In this document: positions 8,123-18,330 of the stretch, piece by piece
Layout of the letters: each line of letters opens with the position of its first letter
Numbering within the stretch: the first letter of the stretch is position 1
Source of the DNA: Clostridiales bacterium
Lineage (GTDB): Bacteria; Bacillota; Clostridia; Christensenellales; Aristaeellaceae
Assembly: GCA_015056255.1 (NCBI GenBank)
Contig: SVGP01000024.1
Span: forward strand, 1-38,967
DNA length: 38,967 nt
Direction: 5' to 3'
Made by a program: the position numbers and the translations under genes
The notes under the pieces: generated by a model
Seen by the model: the letters and a program-made list of their open reading frames with translations, nothing else
Told to the model about the DNA's origin: nothing
The model's database searches: none

Positions 8123-9460
8123 TTACATCTTCACACTCCAGCGCTTTGTGTGAATTATCCATACAGCGATGACCGCGCGGGCGTAGCAGGCGATGGTATT
8201 GGCAAAAAATACGCCGGATACGCCCAGATTCATCTTGTAGCAGAAAAACCATGTGAGCGGCACGCGGATGAGCCACACGCAAAGGGTGCAGGAAACGGCT
8301 ACGTGCTTGCTCATTCCGCCCACGCGCACGCCGGGTTCCGAGGCGTTGACGGCGACGGCGGGAATGGCGAAAAGGAGCGTGAGCCAAACGAGTCGCGCGC
8401 TTTCCGCATGAATAAACGCGTCGTCCGTAAACAGGCCGGTAAAGAACGAGGGGAAGATAAGAAGGATTGCCGAAAGGGCAAGGGTCGCCAGAAGGCCGAT
8501 GCAGAGAATGTTTCTGAAATTTTTCCTCGCGCCCTTTATGTCGCCCGCGCCGATTTTGTGGCCGGTTAAGGTGGTGACCGAAACGGACACGATGGGTTGG
8601 CAGATGCCGGAGAAGGAAATAAGCGTCTGAAGCACGTTATAAATGGAGGAATCGTTTTTCCCAAGGCCGATTAAAAGGGAATTTATAAAAATGTAGCCGC
8701 TCTGTACGGCGATTCCGTCGATGACGTTCGGCGCGCCCATGGAGAAGATGCGGCCTATGCAGGATAGATTGGGCTTTAATATACCGCGAAGGGTAATTTC
8801 AAAGGCGCGGGTGTGCCTGAAAATCGCATAGCCCAGAGCGAGCATGCCCGAATATCTGCAAACAACATACGCAAGGCCCGCGCCTGCAAGACCCAGATTC
8901 ATAACGCCGACAAACAGAGAAGCGGCCAGAATCTGGACCACATTCATGATGACTGTGCAAATCAGCGGCACGCGCGATTCGCCCGCCGAGCGGAGAATGG
9001 ACAAAAACGTATTGTCCATCATCAGCCCCGGAAGCGACAGCGCGACCACGCGGAAATAGACAACGCCTTCTTCCAAAAACGCTTCGTCCGCGCCGGGCAT
9101 CAAAAGGCGCATGAGGGGAGAGGAGACGATTAAAAGAAGAACGGTCATGACGACGGACACGATGGGCGATAAAAACACCGCGTGTTCAACAATTTCGGAG
9201 GTTCTTCTTCGGTCGCCCTTTCCGGTATTCAGGGCGGTTAATATGGAAGCGCCGGTTGAAACGATGGCGAAAAACGCCGTCACGCACGAGATTACCTGGT
9301 TTCCCGTGCCTGCCGCCGCTAAAGAGCTTACCGAAATCTTTCCGAGGATCGCCGAAAACACAAGGCCGATTACAACGGTAAAGATGTTTTCAAGAATCAC
9401 CGGAAAGGCAAACCGGAACCCGCTGATGCTTTTATCGGACGCGCTCGATTCTTTTCTCAA
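8123..9460 (-). CDS. MATE family efflux transporter
   Basis: A 445-residue membrane protein with about twelve predicted spans and two homologous halves, as in MATE Na+/H+-drug antiporters. The N-terminal half has the family's early PVILENIFTVVIGLVF segment and the second half has SMGAPNVIDGIAVQSG. The start is TTG at 9460, which overlaps the TGA stop of the upstream EamA gene (TTGA), with AAGGAAGG just upstream; translational coupling is likely. The C-terminus ends at the MITE-like repeat. Substrate is unknown. Confidence 0.88.
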   Translation of the reverse strand: MRKESSASDKSISGFRFAFPVILENIFTVVIGLVFSAILGKISVSSLAAAGTGNQVISCVTAFFAIVSTGASILTALNTGKGDRRRTSEIVEHAVFLSPIVSVVMTVLLLIVSSPLMRLLMPGADEAFLEEGVVYFRVVALSLPGLMMDNTFLSILRSAGESRVPLICTVIMNVVQILAASLFVGVMNLGLAGAGLAYVVCRYSGMLALGYAIFRHTRAFEITLRGILKPNLSCIGRIFSMGAPNVIDGIAVQSGYIFINSLLIGLGKNDSSIYNVLQTLISFSGICQPIVSVSVTTLTGHKIGAGDIKGARKNFRNILCIGLLATLALSAILLIFPSFFTGLFTDDAFIHAESARLVWLTLLFAIPAVAVNASEPGVRVGGMSKHVAVSCTLCVWLIRVPLTWFFCYKMNLGVSGVFFANTIACYARAVIAVWIIHTKRWSVKM

Positions 9461-10395
9461 ATCTTTTCCTTCCTTCCGGGAATCTGTGCCAGCACGACTG
9501 CGACCAGCATAAGACCGCAGCCGATAAACTCTCTGTTTGACATCGCCTGATTTAAAATCAGGAAGCCGAAAAACGCCGAAAACACGCTTTCCATGCTCAT
9601 GACAAGGCTGGCGACCACTGGCTTACACCGGGCCTGACCGATAATCTGAAGCGTGTAGGCGATACCGGAGGAGACAATGCCCATGTACAATATCGGCGCC
9701 CATGCGTTTAATATATCGGAAAGCGCGGGCTTGTCGAAAATCAGAGCCGCAATGCCGGACAAAACGCCGCACACCAAAAACTGCACGCACGAAAGCCGGA
9801 TGGGATCCACCTTTCCCACCACTTCATCCACCACAATAATCTGCATGGCGAAGGCAAACGCGCACAAAAACGCGTAGAGATCGCCGGCGGACACGGTAAA
9901 GCCGGGCTTGATGCAAAGAAAATACATGCCGGCAAGGGCTACAATTACGCCCAGCCACACCTGCGCGCCCACTCTTTTTTTCATAAAAATGCCGAATGCG
10001 GGTACAAGCACGATATAAAGCGCGGTTAAAAACGCGACCTTTCCGATGTTCGCCTTTTCGATATTCTGGATTTCCTCGGCAGTTTTTCCGGCGGTATCCA
10101 CATAGGAGATGGAAAACTGCTGAAGATTGCAGGCCAGAAAAAGCAAAAAGCCGCAAAGCGCGCCGCCAATCCAAAGCGTTTTTTTGTTGCCTCTGTTGGG
10201 GCTCGGATTTACGCGGTCAAACGTCAGAAAAACGGGCACAAGGACAAGCGCGCCCAATAAAGAACGCGAGGCGTTGAACGTAAACGGGCGCACGCTGTCC
10301 GCGCCCAAAGACTGCGCCACAAACGCAGACCCCCACGCAAGCGCAGCCAATAATAAAATAACGCTTCCGGGCACGGAGAACTTTTTCTTTTGCAT
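9457..10395 (-). CDS. EamA/DMT family transporter
   Basis: A 312-residue protein with ten predicted membrane spans arranged as two EamA repeats. Both repeats are recognisable: LAWGSAFVAQSLGADSVRPF in the first and a second-half segment with MGIVSSGIAYTLQIIGQ. Members export amino acids, nucleotides or other metabolites. The ATG at 10395 follows AAGGAAGAA. It is coupled to the MATE gene through a 4-base overlap, so the two probably form a two-exporter operon from the promoter at 10442-10469. Confidence 0.88.
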   Translation of the reverse strand: MQKKKFSVPGSVILLLAALAWGSAFVAQSLGADSVRPFTFNASRSLLGALVLVPVFLTFDRVNPSPNRGNKKTLWIGGALCGFLLFLACNLQQFSISYVDTAGKTAEEIQNIEKANIGKVAFLTALYIVLVPAFGIFMKKRVGAQVWLGVIVALAGMYFLCIKPGFTVSAGDLYAFLCAFAFAMQIIVVDEVVGKVDPIRLSCVQFLVCGVLSGIAALIFDKPALSDILNAWAPILYMGIVSSGIAYTLQIIGQARCKPVVASLVMSMESVFSAFFGFLILNQAMSNREFIGCGLMLVAVVLAQIPGRKEKI

Positions 10396-10441
10396 ATTTT
10401 TTCTTCCTTTTATATAGCGTTATACAGCGCATTCTTTCACC

Positions 10442-10469
10442 ATTATAGACCGCCATAGCGTTTTGTCAA
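10442..10469 (-). promoter_or_regulatory. Promoter of the EamA-MATE operon
   Basis: A consensus TTGACA (10464-10469) and TATAAT (10442-10447) on the reverse strand are spaced by 16 bases. Confidence 0.8.
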
Positions 10470-10524
10470 GTTAAAGGAAAGGCGAGAGATAACGGATTTT
10501 TCCATTTAAATTTTTCATATGCCA

Positions 10525-10553
10525 TTGATACCGGCATTTCAGAATGCTATAAT
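10525..10553 (+). promoter_or_regulatory. Promoter of the UMP kinase operon
   Basis: TTGATA (10525-10530) and TATAAT (10548-10553) are 17 bases apart. The site lies inside the longest open frame for the kinase, which shows that the upstream ATG at 10519 is not the start. Confidence 0.8.
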
Positions 10554-10602
10554 GAACAAAGGACAAAAACGAGACCACAATTTCCTGAAAGGGGTTAATG
10601 AT

Positions 10603-11310
10603 ATGAAGTATAAGCGCGTGATTTTAAAGCTCAGCGGCGAAACCCTCCAGAGCGAAAGCAAAATGGGCTGCTTTGAAGCGAGCCGCGTGGACGAGGTTGC
10701 CAAAATGCTTAAGACCGTTCACGACCACGGCGCGCAGCTGGGCATCGTCATCGGAGGCGGAAACATCTGGCGCGGCCGCTTTACCAGGGAAATGAACGGC
10801 GCAAACGCCGACCAGATGGGCATGCTCGCAACCGTGATCAACGCCCTGTGCGTTCAGGACGCGCTGGAAAGGCTGGGCGCAAAGGCCGTCGTGTTCACTG
10901 CGCAGGAAATGAACCGCTTTGCCCGCCTGTACACCCGTTCAGCCGCCATTGAGGCGATGGAGTCCGGCGCAATCGTGCTTCTGGCCGGCGGAAGCGGAAA
11001 TCCCTACTTCACAACAGACACCGCCGCGGCCCTTCGAGCAGCGGAGCTCGATGCGGACGCTGTATTCAAGGGCACGACCGTCGATTGCATCTATGACAAG
11101 GACCCCTCCAAGTATCCGGATGCAAAGCCCCTCAAGGACGTTTCCTACGATCAGGCCGTTGAAATGCGCTTAGGCGTTATGGATACCACCGCCTTTGTCC
11201 TTTGCCAGAACCAGAAGATTCCGGAGATCAGGGTATTCTCCATGGACGACTTAAACAACATCGTGCGCGTGTTTGACGGCGAGGATCTCGGAACGCGCGT
11301 GCATGCGTAA
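10603..11310 (+). CDS. pyrH: UMP kinase
   Basis: A 235-residue amino-acid-kinase fold enzyme that phosphorylates UMP to UDP with ATP. Visible signatures are KLSGE at the N-terminus, GGGNIWRGR, MGMLATVINALCVQDALE, GSGNPYFTTDTAAALRA and the VDCIYDKDP nucleotide-binding loop. The start is set by GAAAGGGG upstream and by the promoter position. It is not in the usual rpsB-tsf-pyrH-frr cluster, and segments such as FTAQEMNRFARLYTRSAA differ from typical bacterial PyrH, so it may be a divergent or second copy. It overlaps the following GNAT gene by 8 bases. Confidence 0.85.
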   Translation: MKYKRVILKLSGETLQSESKMGCFEASRVDEVAKMLKTVHDHGAQLGIVIGGGNIWRGRFTREMNGANADQMGMLATVINALCVQDALERLGAKAVVFTAQEMNRFARLYTRSAAIEAMESGAIVLLAGGSGNPYFTTDTAAALRAAELDADAVFKGTTVDCIYDKDPSKYPDAKPLKDVSYDQAVEMRLGVMDTTAFVLCQNQKIPEIRVFSMDDLNNIVRVFDGEDLGTRVHA

Positions 11311-11800
11311 AAAGATGAATGTCTCCATCAGGCCTGTGGAGGAAAAGGACAGGCTTTTGATCAAGAACATCTTTAACCTCTATCAGGACGAGCTCTCTGT
11401 TTATTCAAGTGATTTTGAATGTCTCGATGAAAACGGATACTTCGCGCCCGAAACTGTAAACGAAATCCTGCCCTTCGGAGACGGCGTTTTCCCCTACATC
11501 ATCGAGGAAAACGCGCGTCCCATCGGCTTTGTAATGGCGACGGATCAATCCTATGCTCCGGACGGCGCAGACTTTTGTTTGGAAGAACTCTTTCTCATCC
11601 GGAAAAAGCGCGGCACGGGCGCGGCGGAATGTGCAATGAAGGAAATTTTCAAAAACCGCGCCGGCAAATGGGCGCTTGAAGTGTATCGCGAAAACGCGCG
11701 CGCGGTTTCCTTCTGGACACGGTTTTTGGATTGCACCGCCGAAAACATTTCAAAAACGGACGCGCCTCCCTTTATCCGCTTTTTTTTCACCGTGAAATAA
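11303..11800 (+). CDS. GNAT N-acetyltransferase
   Basis: A 165-residue single-domain GNAT protein. The acetyl-CoA-binding motif is seen as ELFLIRKKRGTGAAECAM, followed by ENARAVSFW typical of the last strands. There is no clear ribosome binding site; the ATG at 11303 overlaps the end of the UMP kinase gene, which suggests translational coupling (ATG at 11315 is an alternative). The acceptor is unknown. Confidence 0.8.
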   Translation: MRKKMNVSIRPVEEKDRLLIKNIFNLYQDELSVYSSDFECLDENGYFAPETVNEILPFGDGVFPYIIEENARPIGFVMATDQSYAPDGADFCLEELFLIRKKRGTGAAECAMKEIFKNRAGKWALEVYRENARAVSFWTRFLDCTAENISKTDAPPFIRFFFTVK

Positions 11801-11812
11801 AGGAGAAAACCT

Positions 11813-12424
11813 ATGATCGACAGATCCGTTCCCTATATCCCAATCATGATGGTCAAGCGCGATATGGATGTTTTTCCCGACTATGCGCTCCATCCGGACT
11901 ATGAATTTGCGTTCTTTTCGCCCGAAACCGGAAAGGAAGACTGGATAGAGGTTCAGTATTCGTCCGAGCAGATCGAAGAGAAGGAAAAAATCGGTCCTCT
12001 TTTCGACAGTGAATTTATGACCGATCCTGAAAAGCTTCCTAACCAGATGCTCTTCGTGCGCGAAAAGGCAACCGGCAAGCCCGTCGCCTCGGCGGCGCTC
12101 TGGTACGGAAATCCCTTCGGCCATGAGCAAATGCGAATCCACTGGGTCGCAACCGACAAGGCTCATCAGGGGAAAGGCCTCTGCCGCGCCATGCTTTCGC
12201 GCCTCATGAAACGATATCACGAGCTTCATATGACGGGCGACGTATTCCTCTTCTCCCAAACCTTCAGCTACGCCGCCATTTCCATCTATCAGGATTTCGG
12301 GTTCGTTAGGTATCTTGGGGAGGAGCCCGTCAACTGGCACGTGGAGAATTTTGAGGAAAGCCAGAAAAAAGCGTGGCAGATCATTGATGAAAAGATCGCT
12401 TCCTATAACGGAAAAAAGCGATAA
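11813..12424 (+). CDS. GNAT N-acetyltransferase
   Basis: A 203-residue acetyltransferase, third gene of the UMP kinase operon. The motif DKAHQGKGLCRAMLSRL is the acetyl-CoA pyrophosphate loop, and SYAAISIYQDFGF matches the C-terminal GNAT signature. The first 60 residues are a longer than usual extension. AAAGGAG lies seven bases before the ATG. A strong terminator follows. It is not similar in sequence to the neighbouring GNAT, so a recent duplication is unlikely. Confidence 0.83.
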   Translation: MIDRSVPYIPIMMVKRDMDVFPDYALHPDYEFAFFSPETGKEDWIEVQYSSEQIEEKEKIGPLFDSEFMTDPEKLPNQMLFVREKATGKPVASAALWYGNPFGHEQMRIHWVATDKAHQGKGLCRAMLSRLMKRYHELHMTGDVFLFSQTFSYAAISIYQDFGFVRYLGEEPVNWHVENFEESQKKAWQIIDEKIASYNGKKR

Positions 12425-12440
12425 AACCAAAAAACAAAAA

Positions 12441-12488
12441 AACCCGTCCCCGCAGGAAAAGATATGTTTTCCGGGGAACGGGTTTTCT
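12441..12488 (+). terminator. Terminator of the pyrH-GNAT operon
   Basis: A long hairpin pairs AACCCGT...CCCC and GGAAAA with TTTTCC...GGGGAACGGGTT around a GATATG loop, ending in a T-rich tract. Confidence 0.8.
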
Positions 12489-12563
12489 GTCGCATGAATG
12501 AATCATGTGACCTTTAGCGAGTTTATTGAAGCGATCTCTTTTATTGCATCCCGCGAATCAATC

Positions 12564-13223
12564 CTATTTTACGTATTTCGTGAAGATATAGCCTGTGTTT
12601 CCGTTTACGCTGACCTCCGTCCAACTGCCGGAAACGCCCAGAAGCGTAAGAGACGTGCCCTTGGAAAGGATGCCGAGAGAGGGCGTATTGCTGCCCGCGC
12701 CGCTTCTCAAGTTCACGTTCGCGGTGGTCTTGCCCGCCGCGCCCAGCTGGGTGTAGTTTTTGCTGATATAGCCGGTTTTGCCGTCCTCGGTGTTCACCAG
12801 ATACCAGTTGGCGCTTTCACCGAGGATGCGCATTTTCGTGCCGCTTAAAAGCGCAAATTCAATTGCGTGCTTCGTGCCCGGGCCTTTTCGAACATTTACG
12901 GTCGAAGAAGCGTACTTCGTTTTGACGGTTCCAAGGGCGTAAACAGGCTTTTCAACCTGCGTTTCATCCTTATCTATAAAGGAAGACTTTATGTAGCCTG
13001 TTTTGCCGTTAGCGTCAACGATGATCTTCGTCCACGCGCCCTCGTCCTTCAAAACCGTGATCTTCTGTCCGTTTTTGACCCACGTAACCACGGCGTAGTT
13101 CGTGCCGGGGCCTTTTCGGACGTTTGCGCTTCCGTCCTCATAGGGCGTTTTCACGTTTTCCGCAAACGCCGCCATGGAGAAAACAACCATAAGCGCTAAA
13201 GTGATGGATACCAGTTTCTTCAT
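12564..13223 (-). CDS. Exported protein with three bacterial SH3 domains
   Basis: A 219-residue secreted protein. A Sec signal peptide covers residues 1-21 (cleavage after AFA). Three SH3b repeats follow, each with an N-terminal NVRKGPG-like motif (34-40, 110-116; NLRSGAG 171-177) and a GKTGYI-like motif (73-78, 148-153; GNTGYI 208-213). SH3b domains usually bind peptidoglycan or other wall ligands; no catalytic domain is attached, so it is probably a wall-binding or inhibitor-type protein. The start at 13223 is chosen for the signal peptide and the AAGGAGGAG site; the upstream ATG adds a charged leader that would spoil the signal. It is divergent from uvrB. Confidence 0.85.
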   Translation of the reverse strand: MKKLVSITLALMVVFSMAAFAENVKTPYEDGSANVRKGPGTNYAVVTWVKNGQKITVLKDEGAWTKIIVDANGKTGYIKSSFIDKDETQVEKPVYALGTVKTKYASSTVNVRKGPGTKHAIEFALLSGTKMRILGESANWYLVNTEDGKTGYISKNYTQLGAAGKTTANVNLRSGAGSNTPSLGILSKGTSLTLLGVSGSWTEVSVNGNTGYIFTKYVK

Positions 13224-13325
13224 TTTCCTTTCTCCTCCTTTCGGGATGCACTTATTGGACTTGGAAGGATGCACCTATGGTTCCCGTTTTTGGACTGGTA
13301 ATATATGGTAATATAAAGAGTATAT

Positions 13326-13339
13326 CGAACACATGTTTA
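13326..13339 (+). promoter_or_regulatory. LexA (SOS) box of uvrBA
   Basis: CGAACACATGTTTA matches the Gram-positive LexA consensus CGAACRNRYGTTYG at 13 of 14 positions. It lies 16 bases upstream of the -35 region of the uvrB promoter. Confidence 0.75.
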
Positions 13340-13354
13340 AGTTTTCACCGAACC

Positions 13355-13383
13355 CGTTCAAAAGCATGCATTTGTGGTATAAT
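13355..13383 (+). promoter_or_regulatory. uvrBA promoter with extended -10
   Basis: The -10 element TATAAT (13378-13383) is preceded by TGG, forming an extended -10; the -35 (CGTTCA, 13355-13360) is weak. A second inexact palindrome GAACCCGTTC overlaps the -35 but has a spacer of two rather than four bases. Confidence 0.65.
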
Positions 13384-13412
13384 AGATCAAAAGCGCAAAG
13401 GGGGCGACATGC

Positions 13413-15416
13413 ATGTTTCGACTGAAAAGCGATTACAAGCCCAGGGGCGATCAGCCGCAGGCGATTGACGCGCTTGTGGAGGGCATCAAAAAGGGCTACC
13501 GCGACCAGATATTGTTGGGCGTAACCGGCTCAGGCAAAACCTTTACCATGGCCAACATCATCGAAAAAATGCAGCGCCCGACCCTCGTCATCGCGCACAA
13601 CAAGACGCTGGCGGCTCAGCTTGCGGGCGAATTCAGGGAATTTTTCCCGGACAGCGCGGTGGGCTATTTTGTAAGCTACTACGACTATTATCAGCCCGAG
13701 GCCTACATTCCCTCCACCGACACCTTCATCGAAAAGGACGCCTCCATCAATCAGGAAATCGACCGCATGCGCCACAGCGCAACCTCGTGGCTGTCGGAAC
13801 GGCGCGACGTGATCATCGTGGCCTCGGTCAGCTGCATCTACGGCATGGGCGACCCGGAGGAATACAGGGGCCTGTCCGTGTCGCTCAGGGAAGGCCAGAT
13901 CATCGACAGGGACGAGCTTTTACGGCAATTGATCGATATTCAGTTTACCCGAAACGACTTTGAATCCGAGCGCGGCACGTTCCGCGTGCGCGGCGAAATC
14001 GTTGAAATCATCCCCGCCGCCGAATTTGAAAAGGCGCTCAGGATCGAATTTTTCGGAGACGAAATCGAGCGGATCAGCGAGGTCGACACGCTGACGGGTA
14101 CGGCGCTTCGGCATTTGTCCCACGTCGTTCTCTATCCCGCCTCCCACTATGTCACTTCCCGCGAAAAAATGGACGCATGCATCGAAAACATCGAGCGTGA
14201 TCTCGATCAGCAGGTAACGGCATTCAGGGACGACGACAGGCTCATCGAAGCTCAGCGGCTTGAGCAGCGCACGCATTACGACGTTGAAATGATGCGCGAA
14301 ATCGGCTATTGCTCCGGCATCGAAAACTATTCAAGATATTTTGACGGCAGAAACCCGGGCGACGCGCCGTTTACGCTTCTGGATTATTTCCCGAAGGATT
14401 TCCTCGTGTTCATAGATGAGGCGCACGTGACGGTTCCGCAGATCCGCGCCATGTACAACGGCGACTTTGCGAGAAAATCGTCGCTCGTCGATTACGGCTT
14501 CCGCCTGACCAGCGCCTTTGACAACCGCCCCTTAAAATTCCACGAGTTTGAACAGCGCATCGGCCAGACCATCTACGTTTCTGCCACGCCCGGCCCCTAC
14601 GAAAAGCAGCGCGCCCAGCAGGTGGTGGAGCAGATCATCCGCCCGACAGGCCTGCTCGACCCCGAAATCATCGTGCGCCCCGCCGAGGGCCAGGTGGACG
14701 ACCTTTTGGGCGAAATCCGGAAAACCACCGAAAACGGGGGCCGCACCCTCGTAACCACCCTCACCAAGCGCATGGCCGAAAGCCTTAAAAGCTATCTTCG
14801 CGAAATGAACGTGCGCGTGGAATACCTGCATTCGGACGTGGAGACGCTTGAACGAATCAAGATCCTGCGCTCTTTGCGCCTGGGCGAATTCGACGTATTG
14901 GTCGGCATCAACCTTTTAAGAGAAGGCCTCGACCTTCCGGAAGTTCAGATGGTCGCAATTCTCGACGCGGACAAGGAGGGTTTTTTAAGAAGCGAAACCT
15001 CCCTCGTTCAGACCATCGGAAGAGCCGCCCGAAACGTGGACGGCCGCGTCATCATGTACGCCGACAACATAACCGATTCCATGTTCCGAGCCATTTCCGA
15101 AACCAACCGCAGAAGAAGCATCCAGCAGGCCTACAACGAAGAACACGGCATCCGCCCCGAAAGCGTCCGCGCCGCGGTCAAGGAGCTTATGTCCATTGCC
15201 CGCGATGTGGACGAGGGCGCAAAGGCCGTCGGCATGGACGATGAAGAAAAGCGCATGGCGATTGAAAAGCTGGAGGAGCGCATGCTGGCCGCAGCCGCCG
15301 ACCTCGATTTCGAAACCGCCGCCAAGCTCAGAGACCAGATGCTGGAATTAAAGGGCGAAAAAACCATGGCCACCAACGAAAAATCCCGAAGGGGCCGGCG
15401 AAAGAGGGGCAGATAA
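13413..15416 (+). CDS. uvrB: Excinuclease ABC subunit B
   Basis: A 667-residue DNA damage-verifying helicase of nucleotide excision repair. It is loaded by UvrA and recruits UvrC. Walker A is GVTGSGKT at 36-43; the damage-probing beta-hairpin is around 85-110 ([17 protein letters not shown]); the DEAH-type box is at 335-338; helicase motif VI is QTIGRAARN; and the C-terminal UVR motif that contacts UvrC is near 615-650. The length is normal. The start follows AAGGGGG at proper spacing. uvrA follows after 40 bases, giving the common uvrBA operon under a LexA box. Confidence 0.98.
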   Translation: MFRLKSDYKPRGDQPQAIDALVEGIKKGYRDQILLGVTGSGKTFTMANIIEKMQRPTLVIAHNKTLAAQLAGEFREFFPDSAVGYFVSYYDYYQPEAYIPSTDTFIEKDASINQEIDRMRHSATSWLSERRDVIIVASVSCIYGMGDPEEYRGLSVSLREGQIIDRDELLRQLIDIQFTRNDFESERGTFRVRGEIVEIIPAAEFEKALRIEFFGDEIERISEVDTLTGTALRHLSHVVLYPASHYVTSREKMDACIENIERDLDQQVTAFRDDDRLIEAQRLEQRTHYDVEMMREIGYCSGIENYSRYFDGRNPGDAPFTLLDYFPKDFLVFIDEAHVTVPQIRAMYNGDFARKSSLVDYGFRLTSAFDNRPLKFHEFEQRIGQTIYVSATPGPYEKQRAQQVVEQIIRPTGLLDPEIIVRPAEGQVDDLLGEIRKTTENGGRTLVTTLTKRMAESLKSYLREMNVRVEYLHSDVETLERIKILRSLRLGEFDVLVGINLLREGLDLPEVQMVAILDADKEGFLRSETSLVQTIGRAARNVDGRVIMYADNITDSMFRAISETNRRRSIQQAYNEEHGIRPESVRAAVKELMSIARDVDEGAKAVGMDDEEKRMAIEKLEERMLAAAADLDFETAAKLRDQMLELKGEKTMATNEKSRRGRRKRGR

Positions 15417-15456
15417 CCCGATGACCCCCCACCCTTCTCACGGAAAGGAACCATCC

Positions 15457-18291
15457 ATGAACAACAAAATCGACATAAAGGGCGTTCGCGTCCATAATCT
15501 AAAAAATATATCCATTTCCCTTCCCCGCGACAAGATGATCGTCATGACGGGGCTTTCGGGCAGCGGAAAATCGTCGCTGGCTTTCGACACCATTTACGCA
15601 GAAGGCCAGCGGCGGTATGTCGAATCGCTGTCCAGCTATGCGCGCCTGTTTTTGGGCCAGATGGACAAGCCCGACATCGACTCCATCGACGGACTTTCCC
15701 CCGCCATCTCCATCGATCAGAAAACCACCTCCAAAAACCCGCGTTCCACCGTCGGCACGGTTACGGAAGTCCACGATTACCTGCGCCTTCTTTATGCTCG
15801 CGCCGGCACGCCGCATTGCCCCAAGTGCGGACGCGTCATCCGCCAGCAGACGATCGATCAGATTGTGGATCAGGTGCTCGCGCTGCCGGAAAGAAGCCGC
15901 ATCATGGTGCTTGCGCCTGCCGTTCGCGGACGAAAGGGCGAATACGTAAAGCTGCTTGAGGACATGGCCAGAAAGGGCTACGTCCGCGCGCGCATCGACG
16001 GCGAGATTTATGAATTAAGCGATCCGCCGACGCTCAACAAAAACATCAAGCACACCATCGAAATCGTGATCGATCGCCTGATTGTGAGGGACGATATTCA
16101 GCAGCGCCTGACAGACTCCATCGAAACCGCACTGAAGCTGGGCGACAATCTTGCAGTGGTCAGCGTGATCGGCGGGGAGGATTTCCTCTTTTCCCAGAAT
16201 TACGCCTGCCCGGACTGCGGCGTTTCCATCGAGGAACTCACGCCCCGCATGTTCTCCTTCAATAATCCCTACGGCGCATGTCCCACGTGCTCGGGCCTCG
16301 GCATGCTCTTAAAAATCGACCCCAACAACGTAATTCCGGACGACAGCAAATCCTTAAACGAGGGCGCAATTTCCGTAACCGGCTGGGACAGCAGTGAGTC
16401 CGGCGGCAGCATGGCGCACATGTATCTGGAAGCGCTTTCGAAAAAATACGGCTTTTCGCTGGATGAACCGGTCAAGAACCTTTCAAAGGACGCGCTTCAC
16501 AAAATTTTTTACGGAACCGACGGCGAAAAGCTGTCCGTTTCCTATGAGCGCGACGGCAGAAAATCGTCCTTCACCGCGCCTTTTGAGGGCATCATCACCA
16601 ATCTTGAGCGCAGATACCGCGAAACCACCAGCGACAGCATGAAGGAAATGTACGAATCCTACATGACCAACACGCCCTGCCCCGAGTGCGGCGGAAAGCG
16701 CCTGAGAAAAGAAGCGCTTGCCGTCACGGTGAACGAAAAAAACATCGCCGAAATCAGCGATCTTTCGATCCGCGACGCGGTACATTTCTTTGAAAACGTA
16801 TCTCTTTCCGAAAAGGAAAAAATCATCGCGCGACAGATACTAAAGGAAATCAATTCCCGCCTCGGGTTTCTCAAAAACGTGGGCCTTGACTATCTGACCC
16901 TGTCCCGAAGCGCGTCCACCCTCTCCGGCGGCGAAGCCCAGCGCATCCGCCTGGCCACGCAAATCGGCTCCTCTCTGGTTGGCGTTCTCTACATTTTGGA
17001 CGAGCCCTCCATCGGCCTTCACCAGCACGACAACCGAAAGCTTTTAAATACCCTTAAGCACCTTCGCGATCTTGGAAACACATTGATTGTCGTCGAGCAT
17101 GACGAGGAAACCATGCTCGAAAGCGATTACATCGTGGACATCGGCCCCGGCGCAGGCACCGAGGGCGGCTACATCGTCGCAGAGGGCACGCCCGAGGAGG
17201 TCATAAACAACCCCGCCTCGATCACGGGCCAGTACCTGTCCGGCGCAAGATGCGTTCCGATCCCGGAAACGCGCAGAACGCCCAGGGACTTTATCACCAT
17301 CAAAAACGCCCGCGCCAACAACCTGAAAAACGTGGACGCGGACATACCGCTGGGCGTAGTCACGTGCGTAACGGGCTTGTCCGGCAGCGGAAAATCCTCC
17401 CTGATCAACGAAATTCTGTATAAATCCTTATCCCGCATGCTCAACCGAAGCAAGGAACGCCCCGCAGCGCACGACGAAATCATCGGCGCCAGTAAGCTCG
17501 ACAAGGTCATTCAGATCGACCAGTCGCCCATCGGCAGAACACCGAGAAGCAATCCGGCCACCTATACCGGCCTTTTCGACCTGATCCGCGAGGTGTTTGC
17601 CTCAACTGCCGACGCAAAGACACGCGGCTACAAAAATAACCGCTTCTCCTTCAATGTAAAGGGCGGCCGCTGCGAAGCCTGCTCGGGCGACGGCATCATC
17701 AAAATCGAAATGCATTTCCTGCCCGACGTGTACGTTCCCTGCGACGTATGCAAGGGTAAACGGTATAACCGCGAGACGCTCGAAGTCAAATACAAGGGCA
17801 AGAGCATCTACGACGTCCTTGAAATGACGATTTCCGAGGCTCTTGAATTTTTCGCGCCCCTCCCCCGCCTCGCAAACAAGCTTCAGACCATGGTGGACGT
17901 GGGCCTGGGCTATGTAAAGCTCGGTCAGCCCTCCACCCAGCTCTCCGGCGGCGAAGCTCAACGCGTCAAGCTCGCAACCGAGCTTTCCAGACGCGCCACC
18001 GGTCGCACTCTCTACGTGCTCGACGAACCCACCACCGGCCTTCACATGGCGGATGTGGAGCGCTTAAACGAAGTCCTCCACCGCTTAGCCGACGCGGGCA
18101 ACACGCTCGTCATCATCGAGCACAACTTAGACGTCATCAAAACCGCCGACTACGTCATCGACATGGGCCCCGAAGGAGGAGACCGCGGCGGCACGGTCGT
18201 AGCTACGGGAACGCCCGAAGAAGTAGCCAAGGTTGAAAACAGCTATACCGGCCAGTTCCTGAAGGAGATTCTGAAGGATCGGATGAAGTAG
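15457..18291 (+). CDS. uvrA: Excinuclease ABC subunit A
   Basis: A 944-residue damage-recognition ATPase. Two ABC modules are complete: Walker A loops near residues 32-40 and 640-648 (GLSGSGKSS) and signature LSGGEAQR at 489 and 829. Zinc ligands are C251/C254/C275/C278 and C739/C742/C762/C765. An additional CPKCG pair lies near residue 115. The open frame begins 12 codons earlier, but GGAAAGGAA just before ATG 15457 and the start of conserved sequence fix the start. It is co-transcribed with uvrB. Confidence 0.98.
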   Translation: MNNKIDIKGVRVHNLKNISISLPRDKMIVMTGLSGSGKSSLAFDTIYAEGQRRYVESLSSYARLFLGQMDKPDIDSIDGLSPAISIDQKTTSKNPRSTVGTVTEVHDYLRLLYARAGTPHCPKCGRVIRQQTIDQIVDQVLALPERSRIMVLAPAVRGRKGEYVKLLEDMARKGYVRARIDGEIYELSDPPTLNKNIKHTIEIVIDRLIVRDDIQQRLTDSIETALKLGDNLAVVSVIGGEDFLFSQNYACPDCGVSIEELTPRMFSFNNPYGACPTCSGLGMLLKIDPNNVIPDDSKSLNEGAISVTGWDSSESGGSMAHMYLEALSKKYGFSLDEPVKNLSKDALHKIFYGTDGEKLSVSYERDGRKSSFTAPFEGIITNLERRYRETTSDSMKEMYESYMTNTPCPECGGKRLRKEALAVTVNEKNIAEISDLSIRDAVHFFENVSLSEKEKIIARQILKEINSRLGFLKNVGLDYLTLSRSASTLSGGEAQRIRLATQIGSSLVGVLYILDEPSIGLHQHDNRKLLNTLKHLRDLGNTLIVVEHDEETMLESDYIVDIGPGAGTEGGYIVAEGTPEEVINNPASITGQYLSGARCVPIPETRRTPRDFITIKNARANNLKNVDADIPLGVVTCVTGLSGSGKSSLINEILYKSLSRMLNRSKERPAAHDEIIGASKLDKVIQIDQSPIGRTPRSNPATYTGLFDLIREVFASTADAKTRGYKNNRFSFNVKGGRCEACSGDGIIKIEMHFLPDVYVPCDVCKGKRYNRETLEVKYKGKSIYDVLEMTISEALEFFAPLPRLANKLQTMVDVGLGYVKLGQPSTQLSGGEAQRVKLATELSRRATGRTLYVLDEPTTGLHMADVERLNEVLHRLADAGNTLVIIEHNLDVIKTADYVIDMGPEGGDRGGTVVATGTPEEVAKVENSYTGQFLKEILKDRMK

Positions 18292-18330
18292 GAGCAGTCT
18301 ATTCGGTTGAAAAAACCGTGTTCCATCCAT

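Noticed and set aside
7975..8172. 65-residue plus-strand frame starting at a strong ribosome binding site
   Set aside because: Most of it runs through the inverted-repeat element and the end of the MATE gene in antisense; only the start signal may be a relic of a lost gene.
13350..13362. Second LexA-like palindrome GAACCCGTTC upstream of uvrB
   Set aside because: Its spacer is two bases instead of four, so it does not fit the known operator geometry.
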